From Accumulibacter sp. (GTDB lineage: Bacteria > Pseudomonadota > Gammaproteobacteria > Burkholderiales > Rhodocyclaceae): a stretch of DNA of 33,791 nt. The stretch is from contig JAIFKU010000110.1 in the NCBI GenBank assembly GCA_020049495.1, forward strand, positions 1 through 33,791, written 5' to 3'. Positions within the stretch are counted from its first letter, which is position 1. Every line of letters begins with the position of its first letter. Below, piece after piece: positions 8,349 to 16,485 of the stretch. Below the pieces are notes generated by a model. That model was given only the letters and a program-made list of their open reading frames with translations. It was not told where the DNA came from and ran no database searches. The position numbers and the translations under genes were made by a program.

Positions 8349-8963
8349 ATGAAACTTACACACGATTCGATAGAGCGCAACGTCGGACTGCTGATCATCC
8401 TGACCGTGCTGGTGGTCAGCGTCGGCGGTTTGCTCGAAATTGTTCCGCTTTTTTTCCAGAAATCGACCACAACGCCGGTCGCGGGTCTGAAGCCCTACGA
8501 TCCAGTGCGCCTCTCCGGGCGCGACATCTACATCCGCGAAGGCTGTTTCCTCTGCCACTCGCAGATGATCCGGCCTTTCCGTGCCGAAACCGAGCGCTAC
8601 GGTCATTATTCCGTGGCCGGTGAGTTCGTTTATGACCACCCCTTCCAGTGGGGTTCCAAGCGTACCGGTCCGGATCTGCATCGGGTCGGTGGACGCTACT
8701 CGGACGAATGGCAGCGTGCGCACCTGATCAATCCGCGTGATGTGGTTCCCGAGTCCAACATGCCGGCTTTCGGCTGGCTGGACAGGAACCCGGTCGATGC
8801 GGCGGGGGTCGCCGACAAGATGCGCGCCTTGCGCAAGGTCGGCGTGCCCTACAGTGACGAGGAAATTGCCGGCGCCGGCAAGGAAGTCGAGGGCAAGACC
8901 GAACTTGACGTGCTGATCGCCTATCTGCAAGGGATGGGTCTTGAACTGAAAGGCGCCAAGTAA
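8349..8963 (+). CDS. ccoO: cbb3-type cytochrome c oxidase subunit II, monohaem
   Basis: Membrane-anchored c-type cytochrome that passes electrons from CcoP to the CcoN haems. 204 residues: an N-terminal anchor around residues 12-35, then a periplasmic domain with the haem motif CFLCH (Cys66, Cys69, His70) and a likely axial Met at 138 (ESNMPAFGW). The signature [19 protein letters not shown] is characteristic. It begins 18 bases after ccoN and is followed by ccoQ four bases later. Confidence 0.97.
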   Translation: MKLTHDSIERNVGLLIILTVLVVSVGGLLEIVPLFFQKSTTTPVAGLKPYDPVRLSGRDIYIREGCFLCHSQMIRPFRAETERYGHYSVAGEFVYDHPFQWGSKRTGPDLHRVGGRYSDEWQRAHLINPRDVVPESNMPAFGWLDRNPVDAAGVADKMRALRKVGVPYSDEEIAGAGKEVEGKTELDVLIAYLQGMGLELKGAK

Positions 8964-8967
8964 AGCC

Positions 8968-9165
8968 ATGGATATCAACGATCTGCGCTCCATAGTCACG
9001 GTCGTCTCCCTGCTCACCTTCCTGGCTATCGTGTGGTGGGCTTATGGCGTCAAGAGCAACAAACAGCGCTTTGCAGAAGCTGCCAATTTGCCGTTTGCCG
9101 ATGAGGAGGCTGAACGAATCGAACTCGGAATTCCTGCCGGCAATGAACAAAGGAAAACATCATGA
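8968..9165 (+). CDS. ccoQ: cbb3-type oxidase subunit CcoQ
   Basis: A 65-residue single-pass membrane protein that stabilises the cbb3 complex and the CcoP interaction. One helix, about residues 9-27 (VTVVSLLTFLAIVWWAYG), is followed by the typical KSNKQRFAEAANLPFADEE tail. The stop overlaps the ccoP start by ATGA, so translation is probably coupled. Confidence 0.93.
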   Translation: MDINDLRSIVTVVSLLTFLAIVWWAYGVKSNKQRFAEAANLPFADEEAERIELGIPAGNEQRKTS

Positions 9166-10094
9166 GCGATTTTGTCAATGAGTTCTGGAACTGGTATGTC
9201 ATCCTGATCGTCCTGGTCAGTATCATTGCCTGTGGCGTCTTCTTGTGGACGCAAAGCATCAGTCATCCTTCTGGTGGGCAGACGACGGATACCACCGGTC
9301 ACGTGTGGGATGAAACACTTCAGGAATATAACAATCCTCTGCCTCGCTGGTGGATGTGGCTGTTCTATGGAACCGTTGTCTTCTCGCTGGTGTATGTGGT
9401 TCTTTATCCGGCACTTGGCCGCTTCCCAGGGGCCTTCAACTGGTCGACCGCCGGCGAGCACCAGAAAGAAGTCGAAAAGGTCGATGCTCAGGTCAAGCCG
9501 CTGTTCGACAAGTACCTAAAGATGGATCTGAAGGCCGTAGCCGCCGACAAGGAGGCCATGGAAATGGGTGGCCGTCTGTTCCAGACCTATTGCGTGCAAT
9601 GCCATGGAACAACGGGTCAAGGGATACAGGACAAGGGCTTTCCCAATCTAACCGACAAGGACTGGCAGTGGGGCGGAGAACCGGCGCAGGTCGTGGAGAC
9701 GATCAGCAACGGCCGGACCGGCATGATGCCGCCGTATGGCGGTAATCCGGATGCGGTCGGAGGCGAAGCCGGGGCCAGAGAAGTGGCCAACTATGTCCGT
9801 TCGCTGTCCGGGCTGTCGCACAACAGCGAACTGGCCACCAAGGGCAAGACCCGCTTCGATGCGGTGTGCTTTGCCTGTCATGGCCAGGATGGCAAGGGGA
9901 TGCAAGCCCTGGGCGCACCCAATCTGACCGACAAGGTCTGGTTGTACGGCAGAACCGAGGACAAGATTGTTGAAGCCATCACCAAGGGACGTTCCAACCA
10001 GATGCCGGCATGGATGGAATTCCTGGGTGAGGCCAAGATCCACCTGCTCTCCGCCTATGTACTCAATCTCAGTACGGGTGGCGAAAAGAAGTAA
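9162..10094 (+). CDS. ccoP: cbb3-type cytochrome c oxidase subunit III, dihaem
   Basis: Dihaem c-type cytochrome that takes electrons from soluble cytochromes for the oxidase. 310 residues. Two hydrophobic segments (about 10-30 and 63-85) flank the conserved THVWDETLQEYNNPLPRWW region. Two periplasmic haem domains follow: CVQCH (Cys144, Cys147, His148) and CFACH (Cys236, Cys239, His240). Methionines in GMMPPYGG and QMPAWMEFL are likely axial ligands. It is the last gene of ccoNOQP; a terminator lies just downstream. Confidence 0.97.
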   Translation: MSDFVNEFWNWYVILIVLVSIIACGVFLWTQSISHPSGGQTTDTTGHVWDETLQEYNNPLPRWWMWLFYGTVVFSLVYVVLYPALGRFPGAFNWSTAGEHQKEVEKVDAQVKPLFDKYLKMDLKAVAADKEAMEMGGRLFQTYCVQCHGTTGQGIQDKGFPNLTDKDWQWGGEPAQVVETISNGRTGMMPPYGGNPDAVGGEAGAREVANYVRSLSGLSHNSELATKGKTRFDAVCFACHGQDGKGMQALGAPNLTDKVWLYGRTEDKIVEAITKGRSNQMPAWMEFLGEAKIHLLSAYVLNLSTGGEKK

Positions 10095-10113
10095 GGCAAA
10101 GATGTCGGACTGG

Positions 10114-10146
10114 AACGGGGCGACACGAGTTGCCTCGTTCTTTTTT
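10114..10146 (+). terminator. Rho-independent terminator after ccoP
   Basis: AACGGGGC (10114-10121) pairs with GCCTCGTT (10132-10139) with one G-U pair over a ten-base loop, followed by CTTTTTT. It separates ccoNOQP from ccoG, so ccoG likely has its own promoter. Confidence 0.7.
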
Positions 10147-10191
10147 CGAATGGGGGAGGCTGCTCTGATCCGAAACAGAAGCGCTCGTGTT

Positions 10192-10208
10192 CTAATACTA
10201 AATATTAG
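10192..10208. promoter_or_regulatory. AT-rich inverted repeat upstream of ccoG
   Basis: CTAATA (10192-10197) and TATTAG (10203-10208) form a 6-bp inverted repeat with a five-base centre, about 40 bases before the ccoG start. It may be an operator or contain the -10 of the ccoG-ccoH operon. It does not match the FNR consensus, and no -35 is evident. Confidence 0.35.
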
Positions 10209-10246
10209 AGTAATGCGTAATGCTGAAATGAATCAGGGTGGATGTC

Positions 10247-11656
10247 ATGAACAGGAATGATCCGGGCCAGCCGGTGGTGATCAACACCGACGGACTGTAC
10301 GAAAAGCACAAAACGATTTACGCGCGCAGCGTCAAGGGCATTTTCGCCAACTGGCGCTGGGGCATGGTGTTTTTCACCCAGGCCTTGTTCTACGGACTGT
10401 GCTGGACCGACTGGGGCGGGCGTCAGGCGGTTCTTTTCCATCTGGTCGAGCGCAAGTTCTATATCCTGGGCATGGTTTTCTGGCCGCAGGATGCGATCTA
10501 TCTGGCCGTCCTGCTGGTCATTTCGGCCTATGCCCTGTTTCTCGTAACCGCCGTCGGTGGCCGTCTCTTCTGTGGCTACGCCTGTCCGCAGACGGTCTAT
10601 ACCGAGTTGTTTATGTGGATAGAGCGCAAGATCGAGGGCGAACGGTCGGCGCGCATGAAACTCGATGCCCAGCCGATGTCCGGCCGCAAGTTCCGCATCA
10701 AGCTGACCAAGCATGCCCTGTGGATTCTGGTTGCCCTGTGGACTGGGTTTACCTTCGTCGGCTATTTCACTCCGGTCAAGGAACTGGTTTCTTCGGTATT
10801 TGCTTCTTCACTCGGTTCCTGGGAGTTGTTCTGGATATTTTTCTACGCTGGCTTCCTCTACCTGATGGCCGGTTTCATGCGCGAGCAGATGTGCAAGTAC
10901 ATGTGCCCGTATGCCCGCTTCCAGGGGGTGATGTTCGATCCGGATACGCTGATCATCACCTACGATCCGGAGCGCGGGGAACCGCGCGGCTTGCGCCGGA
11001 AGAACGCCGATCCTGTGGGGCAACAACTGGGTGATTGCATCGATTGCAGCATCTGTGTCCAGGTTTGTCCTACGGGCATTGATATCCGCGATGGCCTGCA
11101 GCTTGAATGCATTGCCTGCGCCGCCTGCATTGATGCCTGCGACGAGGTGATGGACAAGGTCGGTACGCCCCGCGGCCTGATTCGCTATTCGACCGAGAAC
11201 GCACTGGCCAGGCGCTACACGGCGCACGATATCCTGATGCATCTGTTGCGTCCGCGCACCATCCTGTACACCTCTATCCTGCTGGCAATCATTGTCGCAA
11301 CGACGTGGAGTCTGGCGACACGCATCCCGCTCAAGGTCGATATTCTGCGTGACCGGTCAAGCCTGTATCGTGAAGCCGACGATGACCGGATCGAGAATGT
11401 GTTCACTCTGAGAGTCATGAATACTGATGAGTCGGCGCATCGCTACGCCATCAAGGTGAGTGGAATCGACGGCATCGACATCGTTGGCGAGCGGGGCGTC
11501 GAAGTACCGGCAATTTCTGCCAAGACGATTGTTCTTTCTGCCAGTGTCGAGGAAGGCAAGGGGAATAAAGGCGCGAATCCCATTTTCTTTGAAATCCGTG
11601 CGCAGAACAACGACAGCATCGTCGTTCGCGAGAAAGCCACTTTTTTCCTGCCATGA
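10247..11656 (+). CDS. ccoG: Cytochrome oxidase accessory protein CcoG (FixG), copper reductase
   Basis: Membrane ferredoxin-like protein; studied members reduce Cu(II) to Cu(I) for cbb3 oxidase assembly. 469 residues from the ATG at 10247, which has AGGGTGG just upstream; a GTG at 10238 would add three residues. Visible parts: several membrane helices, a conserved CGYACPQTVYTELFMWIE, two ferredoxin-type cysteine clusters near residues 264-275 (CIDCSICVQVCP) and 288-298 (CIACAACIDAC), a last helix near 345-360, and a C-terminal Ig-like domain. The stop overlaps ccoH by ATGA. Confidence 0.96.
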   Translation: MNRNDPGQPVVINTDGLYEKHKTIYARSVKGIFANWRWGMVFFTQALFYGLCWTDWGGRQAVLFHLVERKFYILGMVFWPQDAIYLAVLLVISAYALFLVTAVGGRLFCGYACPQTVYTELFMWIERKIEGERSARMKLDAQPMSGRKFRIKLTKHALWILVALWTGFTFVGYFTPVKELVSSVFASSLGSWELFWIFFYAGFLYLMAGFMREQMCKYMCPYARFQGVMFDPDTLIITYDPERGEPRGLRRKNADPVGQQLGDCIDCSICVQVCPTGIDIRDGLQLECIACAACIDACDEVMDKVGTPRGLIRYSTENALARRYTAHDILMHLLRPRTILYTSILLAIIVATTWSLATRIPLKVDILRDRSSLYREADDDRIENVFTLRVMNTDESAHRYAIKVSGIDGIDIVGERGVEVPAISAKTIVLSASVEEGKGNKGANPIFFEIRAQNNDSIVVREKATFFLP

Positions 11657-12213
11657 ATCAGAAACTGACTGCCGCCATAAGCCCTTGGTACCGCCATCCC
11701 TGGCCATGGATACTCATGGCGGGGCCGTTCATCGTTATCGTCGCCGGCGTATTTACGGCGTATCTGGCGGTAGTCAGCAACGATGGCCTGGTTGACGATG
11801 ATTACTACAAGCTGGGGCTGGCAGTGAACCAGATGAGCGCACGCGATCAGAAAGCGACCAGTCTGGGCCTGCAGGCCGAAGTGATGCAGAGTGCCGAGGG
11901 GCCGCAGATCCGCATCCTTCTGCGCGGCAAGCCGCATGCTGTGCTGCCGGTAGTGCTCAAGCTGCGCATCATTCACCCGACACGTGCCGGGGTCGATCAG
12001 AATGTTCTCCTGCATGCGGACGGTGGAGGTTCATATACGGGAAAACTCGATGCCCTTCTGCGCGGCCGCTGGCATATTTCCCTGGAAGACGAGAACAGCC
12101 AGTGGCGTTTGACCGGCGACTGGGTCATTGAACAGAAGGCGTCACTGCAATTGCCTGCCGAGGTGCAAACGGCAATGGATTCCGCTGTTGTTTCTGATTA
12201 CAAGGGGAGGTGA
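11653..12213 (+). CDS. ccoH: FixH/CcoH family cbb3 oxidase assembly protein
   Basis: 186 residues with one N-terminal membrane helix (about 19-42, ILMAGPFIVIVAGVFTAYLAV) and a periplasmic domain. FixH/CcoH proteins stabilise CcoI and the oxidase during assembly. The family signs are WYRHPWPWILMAGP, then DGLVDDDYYKLGLAVNQ. Start and stop fit the coupled ccoG-ccoH arrangement (ATGA overlap). Because CcoH normally works with CcoI, its persistence beside a broken ccoI is worth noting. Confidence 0.9.
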   Translation: MNQKLTAAISPWYRHPWPWILMAGPFIVIVAGVFTAYLAVVSNDGLVDDDYYKLGLAVNQMSARDQKATSLGLQAEVMQSAEGPQIRILLRGKPHAVLPVVLKLRIIHPTRAGVDQNVLLHADGGGSYTGKLDALLRGRWHISLEDENSQWRLTGDWVIEQKASLQLPAEVQTAMDSAVVSDYKGR

Positions 12214-12216
12214 GTC

Positions 12217-12363
12217 ATGGCCTGGCAAGAGTTGCTTAAAACCGATATCGGGCTGTTCAGCCTGTTCGTCATCGTTTTCATATTGGGTATGGCGGTCTGG
12301 TTCGTGCGCTACTTCAGCAGGAAGATGCGCGAAGAAGAGGCGCAGATGAAACGCAAGCCGTGA
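12217..12363 (+). CDS. Small DUF3149-type membrane protein
   Basis: A 48-residue protein, MAWQELLKTDIGLFSLFVIV and onward, with one helix (about 12-32) and a strongly charged tail (SRKMREEEAQMKRKP). An excellent ribosome-binding site (AAGGGGAGG) precedes the ATG, and the gene begins 3 bases after ccoH, so it belongs to the ccoG-ccoH operon. It matches the short DUF3149 family seen near cco accessory genes in betaproteobacteria. Its function is unknown; a role in oxidase assembly is inferred from position only. A weak 6-bp hairpin (12368-12391) follows without a T-tract. Confidence 0.85.
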   Translation: MAWQELLKTDIGLFSLFVIVFILGMAVWFVRYFSRKMREEEAQMKRKP

Positions 12364-12400
12364 GCTGATCCGCCGTGGGCTGGAAGCGGATGGTCCGGGA

Positions 12401-12820
12401 CTACCGGCCTCTGCCGAATTTTTCGACCAGTTGGCTGAGTTTTTCTGCGCGTTGCCGCTCAAGGGCCTCGGCTTCGCGTTGAGCCTTGCGTCGCTCGGCA
12501 TCTTTTCTGAAACGTTTGCGCAGAACTTCCTTGGCGTGGCTACGGTGGGCGTCAGTTATTTCGTCCCCGGACTGGCCATCAAGATCCAGGCGATGCGTCG
12601 CTTTCTCCATGGTCTTGAGGTAACGCAGCGAGTTGGCATGCATGCCCAGCGCGATGCGCAGAAGCTTGCGATCAAGACCGGGTTGCCGGGCCAGAAGTTG
12701 CTTGTCGATGCCGATGGCCAGCGGCGAATAGTCACGGAATACCGAGAAGCTTTCCTGCAGGGTCTTGAGTAGTAGGCGGGCGTTCTGGACCGGACTGGCG
12801 GGTGGGTTGGGCGTGTTCAT
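12401..12820 (-). CDS. ProQ/FinO-family RNA chaperone
   Basis: 139 residues with a ProQ/FinO domain over about residues 10-90 (LLLKTLQESFSVFRDYSPLAIGID and R-H-A-N/S type core ALGMHANSLRYLKTM). A highly charged helical tail rich in Arg, Glu and Lys follows (KRFRKDAERRKAQREAEALE). Such proteins bind structured RNAs, sRNAs and mRNA 3' ends and support base pairing. It is convergent with the ccoGH operon, 37 bases apart. The short form without a C-terminal Tudor-like domain fits the neisserial and betaproteobacterial ProQ type. Confidence 0.88.
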   Translation of the reverse strand: MNTPNPPASPVQNARLLLKTLQESFSVFRDYSPLAIGIDKQLLARQPGLDRKLLRIALGMHANSLRYLKTMEKATHRLDLDGQSGDEITDAHRSHAKEVLRKRFRKDAERRKAQREAEALERQRAEKLSQLVEKFGRGR

Positions 12821-12923
12821 GAGCAGATTGAATCTGTTTCGTGTTTATTGTCGGTAGAAGTTTGAGCTTACCACGACCGGCCAGCGTCGTGCGCAGCTTG
12901 CGAGTTCATCCCAGCGGAATGTC

Positions 12924-12989
12924 ATGAAAATGCACTCCAGCTTCATCCTGTCTGCATTGCCGATAGCCATGGCTTTGGCTGCCTGTTGA
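12924..12989 (+). other. 21-codon mini-ORF ending exactly at a lipobox cysteine
   Basis: ATG at 12924 opens a 21-residue frame reading like a lipoprotein signal peptide: a short basic start (MKMHSS), a hydrophobic core, then LAAC followed directly by TGA. A weak GGA lies seven bases before the ATG. It is either the stump of a lost lipoprotein, a leader peptide, or chance. The rest of the 12821-13163 gap shows no other gene; a frame from 13045 that runs into the next gene out of phase is not convincing. Just before 13164 is a short repeated CCTACCC (two copies). Confidence 0.3.
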
Positions 12990-13163
12990 CGCTACCCAGC
13001 CTTTGTCCAGATTGATCGTGGAATCGTAAAAATTCCAATTTTTCATGATGTTCATGGATGTTGCTAAAGTATTACCTTTGGGTTACGTTATGTCAGTAGA
13101 TGATTTTTTCAGCATTAACGCCTACCCCATACCTACCCTGGGGGGTGGTTTAAGGACAAAACC

Positions 13164-13724
13164 GTGGCCACTGAGAGAGAAGAAGCTGAAGTCGGCGAAG
13201 AATTATCTGCCGTTAAACCGAAACTCACGATTGTCGTCATTCTTGCCATGCTGCTCGGCATATTGCTAACCGTCATGGTGGCTGGCGGCTTTCTTTATTA
13301 TCAGCGCAGTTCGGCACTGCAGGCTGAAGTGCGGGCGGCCAGGGATGAACTGAAGGGAAAGAGCCAGGCGCTTGCCGAAATGAAGGCGCAGATCGAAGTG
13401 CTCTCCAGGCAGATGTTTGCGCTGAAAGAGTATTCGATCGCCCACTCCACGGCGATTGGGGATAAAGACAAGAAAATGGAAGACGCCGCTCCTACAGGCA
13501 ACGCCGGGCAGAAACCGGAAACCCTTCCCGATGCCAAGGCAACTGCAGGCGCACCTCCGGCAGCAGAAGCGCCAAAATTGAAAAAACCGAAAGCGAAACC
13601 GGAAGGCCAGGACTGCGAATTGGTCGGCAAATCGCCAGAGCAGCAGGCGGCTACGCTGCAGCGCTGTGTAAACATGATGAATGCTCCTCCTTCCCGAGAA
13701 CCCTCCAGAGACAAGTCGCGCTGA
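13164..13724 (+). CDS. Hypothetical membrane-anchored coiled-coil protein
   Basis: 186 residues, not recognised. It starts at a GTG with AAGGA seven to eight bases upstream. Visible parts: an acidic N-terminal cytoplasmic stretch (1-20), one strong membrane helix (about 21-46, LTIVVILAMLLGILLTVMVAGG), a coiled-coil-like segment (48-90, ALQAEVRAARDELKGKSQAL), a Pro/Ala/Lys-rich low-complexity linker (105-148), and a short end with two cysteines (GQDCELVGKSPEQQ..LQRCVNMM). The two cysteines could form a disulfide if the C-terminus is periplasmic. It is convergent with rsgA and is probably monocistronic. Confidence 0.75.
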   Translation: MATEREEAEVGEELSAVKPKLTIVVILAMLLGILLTVMVAGGFLYYQRSSALQAEVRAARDELKGKSQALAEMKAQIEVLSRQMFALKEYSIAHSTAIGDKDKKMEDAAPTGNAGQKPETLPDAKATAGAPPAAEAPKLKKPKAKPEGQDCELVGKSPEQQAATLQRCVNMMNAPPSREPSRDKSR

Positions 13725-13747
13725 CGCTGACCAAGCGTCCTTTCAGG

Positions 13748-14614
13748 TCAACCGGCTTCGGCGCGCAGCGAGCGGAATACCGCGTAACGGCGCGGATCAA
13801 TATCGCCCCGCCTGACGGCGGAATGTACCGCACAATCAGGTTCGCGGTCGTGGTGGCAGTTACGGAACCGGCATTGACCGAGCAGCGGACGGAATTCCGG
13901 GAAAGCCTGTTCGATGGCAGCCGCGGTCAGGTGGCTTAATCCGAACTCTTGGAGGCCTGGTGAGTCGATCAGCGCCGAACTGGCGTCCAGGTGATACATC
14001 GTCGCGTGCGTCGTCGTGTGCTTGCCCGAATCGAGCGTTTCGGAAATCTCGCGCGTTGGCGCGTTGGTATCGGGAATCAGGGCGTTGGTCAGTGTCGATT
14101 TGCCCATACCGGATTGGCCGACGAGCACGCTGACATGGCCGGTGAGACGTGTGCGCAAGGCCTCGACGCTGGTCTGCGCACAGAGCTGCAGCACCGGGTA
14201 GCCCAGCTTTTCAAACGGAGCCAGGAGTGCTTGGGAAAATTCCAGGCGCTTGTTCAGGTCGCATTTGTTGAGCACGATCAGTGCCTTCATGTCCTGACTT
14301 TCAGCAGCAACAATGCAGCGCGTCACCAGTTCATCGGAAAACGAAGGCTCGGTGGCGACGACAATAACGATTTGCGTGACGTTGGCGGCGATCAGCTTGT
14401 GCTTGAATTCATTCGAGCGGTAGAGCAGGGTGTGGCGTTTTTCGACAGCGTCGATCACCCCCTGTCCATCACCACTGCGCTGTACGCTGACCTGATCGCC
14501 ACAGGCCAGCTCACTTTTCTTGCCGCGGGGAAAACACAGCAGCATTTCGCCGTCGGAAAGTTCAACCTGGTATTGCCGCCCATGCGCGGCAACGACGGTG
14601 CCCCTGATCTTCAA
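13748..14614 (-). CDS. rsgA: Ribosome small-subunit-dependent GTPase A
   Basis: Circularly permuted GTPase that acts in late 30S maturation. 288 residues: an N-terminal OB-fold (about 1-60), G4 NKCD at 116-119, G1 GQSGMGKS at 166-173, and G3 DSPG at 217-220. This order (G4-G1-G3) is the RsgA hallmark. A C-terminal zinc knuckle has Cys248, Cys253, His255 and Cys261. The start overlaps the stop of the M48 protease by ATGA, so the two are translationally coupled. Confidence 0.97.
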   Translation of the reverse strand: MKIRGTVVAAHGRQYQVELSDGEMLLCFPRGKKSELACGDQVSVQRSGDGQGVIDAVEKRHTLLYRSNEFKHKLIAANVTQIVIVVATEPSFSDELVTRCIVAAESQDMKALIVLNKCDLNKRLEFSQALLAPFEKLGYPVLQLCAQTSVEALRTRLTGHVSVLVGQSGMGKSTLTNALIPDTNAPTREISETLDSGKHTTTHATMYHLDASSALIDSPGLQEFGLSHLTAAAIEQAFPEFRPLLGQCRFRNCHHDREPDCAVHSAVRRGDIDPRRYAVFRSLRAEAG

Positions 14615-15852
14615 GTCAGACGCGCCAGTCGTTCAACGCGCAGCGCAGCGGGTGGGTGTGAGTCGTAGAACAACGAGTGCAGAGGGTCCGGGGTCAGGGT
14701 CGAGGCATTGTCCTCGTAGAGCTTGACGAGAGCCCTGACCAGATCGTCGGCCGAAGCCTGCTTGGCGGCGTAACGGTCCGCCTCGAACTCGTGACGGCGC
14801 GAGAGCAGGCTCATCAGCGGGGTCAGCAGAAAGGTAAAGACCGGCACGACGAGGAAAAAAAGAATCAGTGCCAGGGCTGTACTTTGCGTGCTTGCTCCGA
14901 GCCCTTCATAAAACCAGTCAGCCTTCATCAGTTGTCCGAGCGCGGCGAGAAAGGCCAGCGACATGGCAAAGAGCAAAGCGATGCGCTTGACCACATGATG
15001 GTGTTTGAAATGACCGAGTTCATGGGCCAGCACGGCTTCGACCTCGGCTGCCTGCAGGCGGCCGAGCAAGGTGTCGAAGAAGACGATGCGCTTGGTCTTG
15101 CCGAAGCCGGTGAAGTAGGCGTTGCCATGGTTTGAACGCTTCGATCCGTCCATGACGAACAGCCCTGATGCTGCAAACCCGCAGCGTTGCAGCAGGGCTT
15201 CGATGCGCGCCTTGAGCGGTGCGTCGTCAAGCGGTGCGAATTTGTTGAACAGCGGTGCAATCCAGGTCGGGTAAATGAACAGGATAAGCAGGTTGAAAAC
15301 GCACCAGAACAACCAGACGTGGAGCCACCACAGGCTGCCCATCCGGTCCATCAGCCAGAGTACGGCGAACAGTACCGGTGTCCCGATGGCGATGCCCAGA
15401 GCAGTCTGCTTGAGCAGATCGGCAACGAACAGTTTGAGCGTCATGCGGTTGAAACCGAATTTCTCTTCGATGACGAACTGGGTGTACAGAGACAGTGGAA
15501 GGTCGACAACGCCCGAAATGAACATGACGCTGAAAATCAGCGCAATGCCATACCACGGCCCGGCGAGCCTGGGCGCCCAGAACTCATGCAGCGTTTGCAA
15601 GCCGCCGCCAAACGTGAAGCCCAGAAGAATGGCAATTTCAAGCGCCAGCGCCAGTACGCCTAAACGGGTCCGGGCCACGCTGTAGTCGGCCGCTTTCTGG
15701 TGGGCCGAGAGTTCGATATGGCCGGCAAACTGATCGGGTACGGTCGCGCGATGCGCCAGGATATGCGAAACATGGCGCCAGGCCAGCCACAGGCGAAGTG
15801 CAACCATCAGCAACAGGGCGAGCAGAAAGACAATCGAGAAAGTATTGGTCAT
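14611..15852 (-). CDS. M48 family (Ste24-type) membrane metallopeptidase
   Basis: 413 residues from the ATG at 15850-15852; a longer reading from 15912 would overlap orn and is unlikely. Several membrane helices surround a cytoplasmic-facing zinc protease site, HELGH at residues 277-281, with the third ligand in EFEADRYA (about Glu357). The N-terminal DLPLSLYTQFVIEEKFGFN region and HGNAYFTGFG motif identify the Ste24/CAAX-protease-like branch rather than HtpX. A role in membrane protein quality control is inferred from the family. It is divergent from orn (44-bp gap) and coupled to rsgA. Confidence 0.93.
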   Translation of the reverse strand: MTNTFSIVFLLALLLMVALRLWLAWRHVSHILAHRATVPDQFAGHIELSAHQKAADYSVARTRLGVLALALEIAILLGFTFGGGLQTLHEFWAPRLAGPWYGIALIFSVMFISGVVDLPLSLYTQFVIEEKFGFNRMTLKLFVADLLKQTALGIAIGTPVLFAVLWLMDRMGSLWWLHVWLFWCVFNLLILFIYPTWIAPLFNKFAPLDDAPLKARIEALLQRCGFAASGLFVMDGSKRSNHGNAYFTGFGKTKRIVFFDTLLGRLQAAEVEAVLAHELGHFKHHHVVKRIALLFAMSLAFLAALGQLMKADWFYEGLGASTQSTALALILFFLVVPVFTFLLTPLMSLLSRRHEFEADRYAAKQASADDLVRALVKLYEDNASTLTPDPLHSLFYDSHPPAALRVERLARLT

Positions 15853-15896
15853 GCCGCTGTGAGAAAATAGGGTTTTAATGAATTCGGACAGATTAT

Positions 15897-16442
15897 ATGG
15901 CACAGGACGCAAATCATCTCGTTTGGCTGGATATGGAAATGACCGGCCTTGATCCGGAACGCGAGCGCATCATCGAACTGGCGATGATCGTAACCGACAG
16001 CAATCTGCTGACCATCGCCGAATCGCCGGTATGGGTCGTTCATCAATCCGAGGCCCTGCTTGACGCGATGGACGAGTGGAACAAGAACACGCACGGGCGT
16101 TCGGGCCTGATCGACAAGGTCAAGGCATCCGTGCTCGATGAAGCGGCGGTTGAGGCCGCTGCGCTGGCCTTCATGCAGGACTACGTACCCAAGGGCGAAA
16201 GTCCGATGTGTGGCAATTCCATCGGTCAGGACCGGCGCTTCATGGCGCGTTACATGCCGAAGCTCGAAGACTGGTTTCTCTACCGGAATCTCGACGTCAG
16301 TACGCTCAAGGAATTGTGCCAGCGCTGGAAACCCGAGCTGGCCAAAGGTTTCGTGAAAAAGGGCGAGCATACGGCGCTGGCCGACATCCGTGAGTCGATT
16401 GAAGAATTGAAGTACTACCGCGAGCACTTCATCAAACTGTGA
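15897..16442 (+). CDS. orn: Oligoribonuclease
   Basis: DEDDh 3'-5' exoribonuclease that degrades di- to pentaribonucleotides, including pGpG from c-di-GMP turnover. 181 residues. Catalytic residues Asp12 and Glu14 ([10 protein letters not shown]), Asp112 (GQDRRFM), His158 and Asp163 ([11 protein letters not shown]) are all present. GGACAG six bases before the ATG may be the ribosome-binding site. Pairing with the M48 protease and rsgA is common in betaproteobacteria. Confidence 0.97.
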   Translation: MAQDANHLVWLDMEMTGLDPERERIIELAMIVTDSNLLTIAESPVWVVHQSEALLDAMDEWNKNTHGRSGLIDKVKASVLDEAAVEAAALAFMQDYVPKGESPMCGNSIGQDRRFMARYMPKLEDWFLYRNLDVSTLKELCQRWKPELAKGFVKKGEHTALADIRESIEELKYYREHFIKL

Positions 16443-16485
16443 GCGGACGGATGTGACGCTGTTCTGCCAGGCCTGCGGGCCGGAC

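Noticed and set aside
9967-10260. Plus-strand frame across the end of ccoP and the ccoP-ccoG gap
   Set aside because: It is out of frame with ccoP, crosses a clear terminator, and has no protein character.
13045-13269. 74-codon plus-strand frame overlapping the start of the hypothetical coiled-coil gene
   Set aside because: It runs out of phase into the longer gene, has no good ribosome-binding site and no recognisable content.
15853-15912. Longer start for the M48 protease, 20 residues upstream
   Set aside because: It would overlap the orn coding start and lacks family support; MTNTFSIVFL fits as the first membrane helix.
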